In this document: one piece after another, positions 60,998 through 64,000 of the stretch
Layout of the letters: each line of letters begins with the position of its first letter
How positions within the stretch are numbered: position 1 is the first letter of the stretch
Notes under the pieces: generated by a model
What the model was told of the DNA's origin: nothing
The model's input: the letters and a program-made list of their open reading frames with translations, nothing else
The model's database searches: none
Program-made: the position numbers and the translations under genes
Source of the DNA: Ceratobasidium sp. AG-K
Taxonomy: Eukaryota > Basidiomycota > Agaricomycetes > Cantharellales > Ceratobasidiaceae
Assembly: GCA_037039685.1 (NCBI GenBank)
Contig: JAWNGF010000013.1
Coordinates: 1,385,001 to 1,449,000 of the forward strand
DNA: 64,000 nt
Reading direction: 5' to 3'

Positions 60998-62776
60998 CTA
61001 ATGCTTTTCCCGGCTCCTCTCGCGCGGATTCTCGACCGTCGGTTGAGCGGCGCTGCCCCCTGCCCCGAGCGTGCTTCTCGGCATCATCATGGCCGGACCA
61101 AACATCCAACGCCGGGGAACTGTGACTTGCAACATGTCGCCATTGAATTCGGCGCGTATGTTGGCCATGTCAGCGTCGTAACCAAACGATATGCGTCGCT
61201 CAAAGTGCCCTGCTGGGATCCGATTGGCCAGTGAATAACAAAAGGGTGAGAACTAACCTCCATCGTCGTCGTTGTAATTGTCGGCGACAATCATGAGCAC
61301 ACGGCCACGTCGGGTACCGACCGTGATTCCGTCCGAATGGAAACCAGGCAGCCTGCGCAAGTGTAAGGACATGTGCGACCCGCCGACTCGAGCTTACCTC
61401 ACGCTAATAGCCCAGCTTCCAGCGTCGCCGGTATTCGGACCAGGCGGGTTCTCCTCGACCCGTATCTCGAGGGGTTGCCTCGGTGGATGATGGGGTAAAA
61501 ACGGATACTCGTACGCCGGCGGCTGGATGGGCGGTGTATGAACGTGGGGAGGCGAAGCCAAGGGCGCAATCATGCTTGCCCGACGCGGTCTGGAATCGTC
61601 CTGTACGAGATGCTGGATGGGGGTGTGACCGATGAGAGGCAGACTGGCAGTGCTCCCTCGGGCGGAGAGTGTTGCGCTCAAGTCGAGCGAGAGGTTGGCA
61701 CGTGGGTGTCTAGGCGCAGGCGAGGCGGGCGACGGTGCCTCTTCAGAGATGGGACTGGGCTTGGAGTGCTGCCGCTTGGCTGCCTCGGGGGCATGGTGCT
61801 TGAGCTCAGGGGCAGGTGGTGGCGGCGGCGGTGGAGTCACGGCCGTGGTCCGTGCCTTTCCGGGACTGGCGACGTTGCCCGAGCTCCCTCTTCTCCTAAA
61901 CGAAAAGTACGACGCCACCCGATGCTCCTCGGGACTTCTTGGGCTTGCTGCACCCGACGACACTGATCCTGAGCGAGGGGTCCTGGGAGTGATGCGCCCA
62001 GGGGAGCCGATCTTGGAGATGTGGAGTCCCATCTCACGAAGACGCGCGTTCCACCCAGGCGTCGCAGACTCGTTGGGCCCGGGAGGGTTGACCACCTGGG
62101 TGAGTGACGGAGACGACGCGGCCGACTCGGACGCGGGCACGGACGGGACAGACGACGGGACGGATGGAGGGGGACCTGGGAATGGAAGCTCGCGCGATGA
62201 GCCTATGGAGGCATGGCGCTTTCCCCCAGATCGCGAAGACAGCCGGGAGGTGAGCTGCGGACGTGATTGTCGCGGGCTGGTTTTGGTGTTGGATGTCGTG
62301 GATGTGTTGTTTGGGGGAGTAGGCGCAGGTGGAGTGGGAGGGATTACATTCGATGAGAAGTGGGATGCCGGCTTGGGGAATTTGATCGAAGATGTATTGG
62401 TAGAAGCTGATTGCGCCCCGGATGGAGGCGAGGTCGAGGTCGAGGGTGTATTACCAAAGATCGAGCTTTGTCGAGACGTTCCCGGTGAAGGCCGCCCAGA
62501 TGACGTGTTCATGGCCGTATCTGGTGTTTTCACGAGTTCGCGCGAATGTTATGATCAGCTTGGGGGCTGTTGGGGAGTAAATTACTTACCGCTGTCCTCG
62601 CGATGCTCGCCCAGTCCTCCTGGAGTGATATCCATCGGTGAGAGATTCGTCGGGGGTGACAGTGGAGTCGAGAAATTCATATTTTTCATGTCAATCGCGC
62701 CGTTAATTCCAGCTGCAGCAAGGATCGACGAAGATAGCCCAGCGACAGAGCCTAGCAACGAGGTCGTGTTGTTCAT
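60998..62776 (-). CDS. Protein with disordered N-terminus and HSP20-like C-terminal domain
   Basis: Probable small-heat-shock-like (alpha-crystallin fold) protein; role unknown. The ATG at 62776 begins MNNTTSLLGSVAGLSSSILA. A short intron (62513-62581 region) leads to a very long exon, 62520-61394, rich in Ser, Pro and Thr with poly-Pro (TPPPPPPPAP) and a phospho-site-like RRRGSSG. The C-terminal fold begins GSWAISVRLPGFHSDGITVG, then GRVLMIVADNYNDDDG, and after an intron HFERRISFGYDADMANIRAE and NGDMLQVTVPRRW. This is the strand order and closing VTVPR of HSP20 domains. The stop is at 60998. The large open frame on the opposite strand of the long exon is a shadow. The architecture recalls conserved agaricomycete proteins; whether it has chaperone activity is unknown. 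Confidence 0.78.
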
Positions 62777-64000
62777 ACAAGGGAAAAGCAGTCTAGAGGG
62801 AATATTCGTGTGCAGAGTACGTGGTGATGGTGGTATATTCTAAAGCTCCATGGCCGGGAGTCTATGGATACGATGGAGTCGCTGCGCGGTTCTGGTGGAG
62901 CGCTAATCACGTGCTTCGATCGCTTGGGGTTGTGACAAGCGCTTGGTGACATAGGCTCGGCGCTTGTTCACAGGTTCCCTGTCGACCACTGCCGCGTCCT
63001 CGGTAAAGCGAAACTATGAGCAACTAGTCGCTGTCGAGCAAATCCGGCATCAAATCTAGTCAAAATCCTGGTACGGACTGCGCTTTGAATCAATGACGTC
63101 GCCGGCACTGCATGAGCGAACCCAAACAGGCCCCGCTTGAGCACGGCGTCGGAGGCCGGCCACCCTCATCCGTGAGACATTCCCAGCCAGCAGCATAGCT
63201 TTCGAGTAGCTTTAAATAACTCCCACTATCACGAACCCCGCAAGGATCGAGCTCGAGATGCTCGGCTCGCAAGCCCAGTCCGACCTGAAGCTCAATCTAC
63301 AAGGTGTTCGATAGCTGTTAGAAGCAGGCTAGATTCATAGCCATGTTACTCGGACTCTTGTCAAATTGCATAGCTTTAACGTGCACTATGATGTATGTGA
63401 TATCGAATCCACTTGGGTTCAATTGGCATCGGGCCCGCTTACGGTTCAAACGACGTATTCCGATTCCAGCACTGACCCGTTACCGCCAGGCTATGTGAAA
63501 GCTCGCGATAAACTACGTGTCATCCCGAATGCTAAGGTCAGGTTTCCATATTTCCGATGCACATATATACAAACGAGGTACGAACGATACGGAAGGTCCC
63601 TAACACTGAGCGTCACACAGAGTCTAGGGCCGGTTTCCGACTGCAGCACAATTAAGGTATAAAGAAAGCACGGTCAGAGAGAGAGATCTAAAATGATCGT
63701 ATGTAATTGCGACAGCTATTTCCTATCGAATAAACCCTGGTCCTGGATAATAAAGTCAATTCTCGCTTCGCGCTCGTTATCCGCGAACGAAGTGATATTC
63801 GAAGCCAGTAGTTGCGTCGACTCACGATTGTGCCAGTATCGAGGCCAGTATGGAACTGAGAGTTAATTCGGATCAGTGAATCGCACAACACCTCGGTAAG
63901 TAATGAGGTACTTACGCTTTGAGCCCCTGGGATCGGGATACATGTCGTAAGCAAAGTTAATCCCATATGCACGTAAGTCAATTTGGTCGAATGAAACAAG
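62777..64000. other. Right-edge stretch, no supported gene
   Basis: Holds the promoter of the HSP20-like gene. Short frames near 63366-63660 (plus) and 63690-64000 (minus) show no recognisable domain. A gene may begin beyond the edge. Confidence 0.4.

Noticed and set aside
61632..62843. A 403-residue open frame on the plus strand
   Set aside because: It lies antisense to the Ser/Pro-rich exon of the HSP20-like gene. Biased codons of that exon leave the opposite strand open; the Gly/Asp/Val-rich translation has no domain, while the minus strand ends in a recognisable fold.

Overview
The window looks like nuclear DNA of a filamentous basidiomycete, most likely an agaricomycete of the Rhizoctonia/Ceratobasidiaceae type. 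The evidence is: genes broken by many 45-70 nt GT-AG introns; a secreted plant-biomass toolkit (GH1 beta-glucosidase, two AA9 copper monooxygenases, one with a CBM1 tail, and a pepsin-like protease); a fungal sesquiterpene synthase; and a tandem family resembling proteins that Rhizoctonia databases label, probably wrongly, 'laminin domain protein'. The species assignment is inference from gene content. Nothing looks bacterial.

Layout. 0.4-3.3 kb (minus): ER-type FKBP prolyl isomerase and GH1 beta-glucosidase. 3.4-14.3 kb: gene-poor, with a TCCGGA-rich repeat pair whose ends are inverted (9.6 and 12.2 kb). 14.3-21.1 kb (minus): three tandem copies of a two-repeat lineage-specific protein, with a broken fourth copy at 21.8 kb and a small MITE at 16.1 kb. 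22.2-23.6 kb (minus): sesquiterpene synthase. 25.8-31.4 kb (minus): THEM6-like hotdog protein, then two AA9 paralogues. 32.3-35.7 kb (minus): M28 glutamate-carboxypeptidase-like gene with one apparent frameshift. 36.1-37.6 kb (plus): aspartic protease, convergent with an SDR oxidoreductase (38.0-39.2 kb, minus).

39.7-60 kb is a repeat-rich accessory block. It contains a CpG-poor TTGTAAT repeat tract, a gene for a large protein I do not recognise (41.2-44.1 kb), a 142-bp satellite, a SNF2-family ATPase gene (about 47.9-54.0 kb), a small acidic-tailed protein gene, and three palindromes centred about 1.05 kb apart. The first palindrome has 548-bp arms. A 15-bp word, GCGTACTCCGGTCGC or a close variant, occurs in the satellite, in an oversized intron of the SNF2 gene and about 20 times in the palindrome zone. 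I read this block as one or more large mobile elements or their remains. It is the best candidate here for an undescribed system, but no element boundary is proven. A probable LTR fragment follows at 59.4 kb, then a gene with a long disordered N-terminal part and an HSP20-like C-terminal domain (61.0-62.8 kb, minus).

How the genes fit together: the beta-glucosidase, the AA9 enzymes and the secreted protease fit a saprotroph or plant-associated necrotroph degrading plant walls and protein. The FKBP probably helps fold secreted proteins in the ER. The terpene synthase could give one sesquiterpene; no P450 or other tailoring gene is visible beside it. Exon boundaries were inferred by eye from splice sites and reading frame, so internal boundaries may be off by a few bases.
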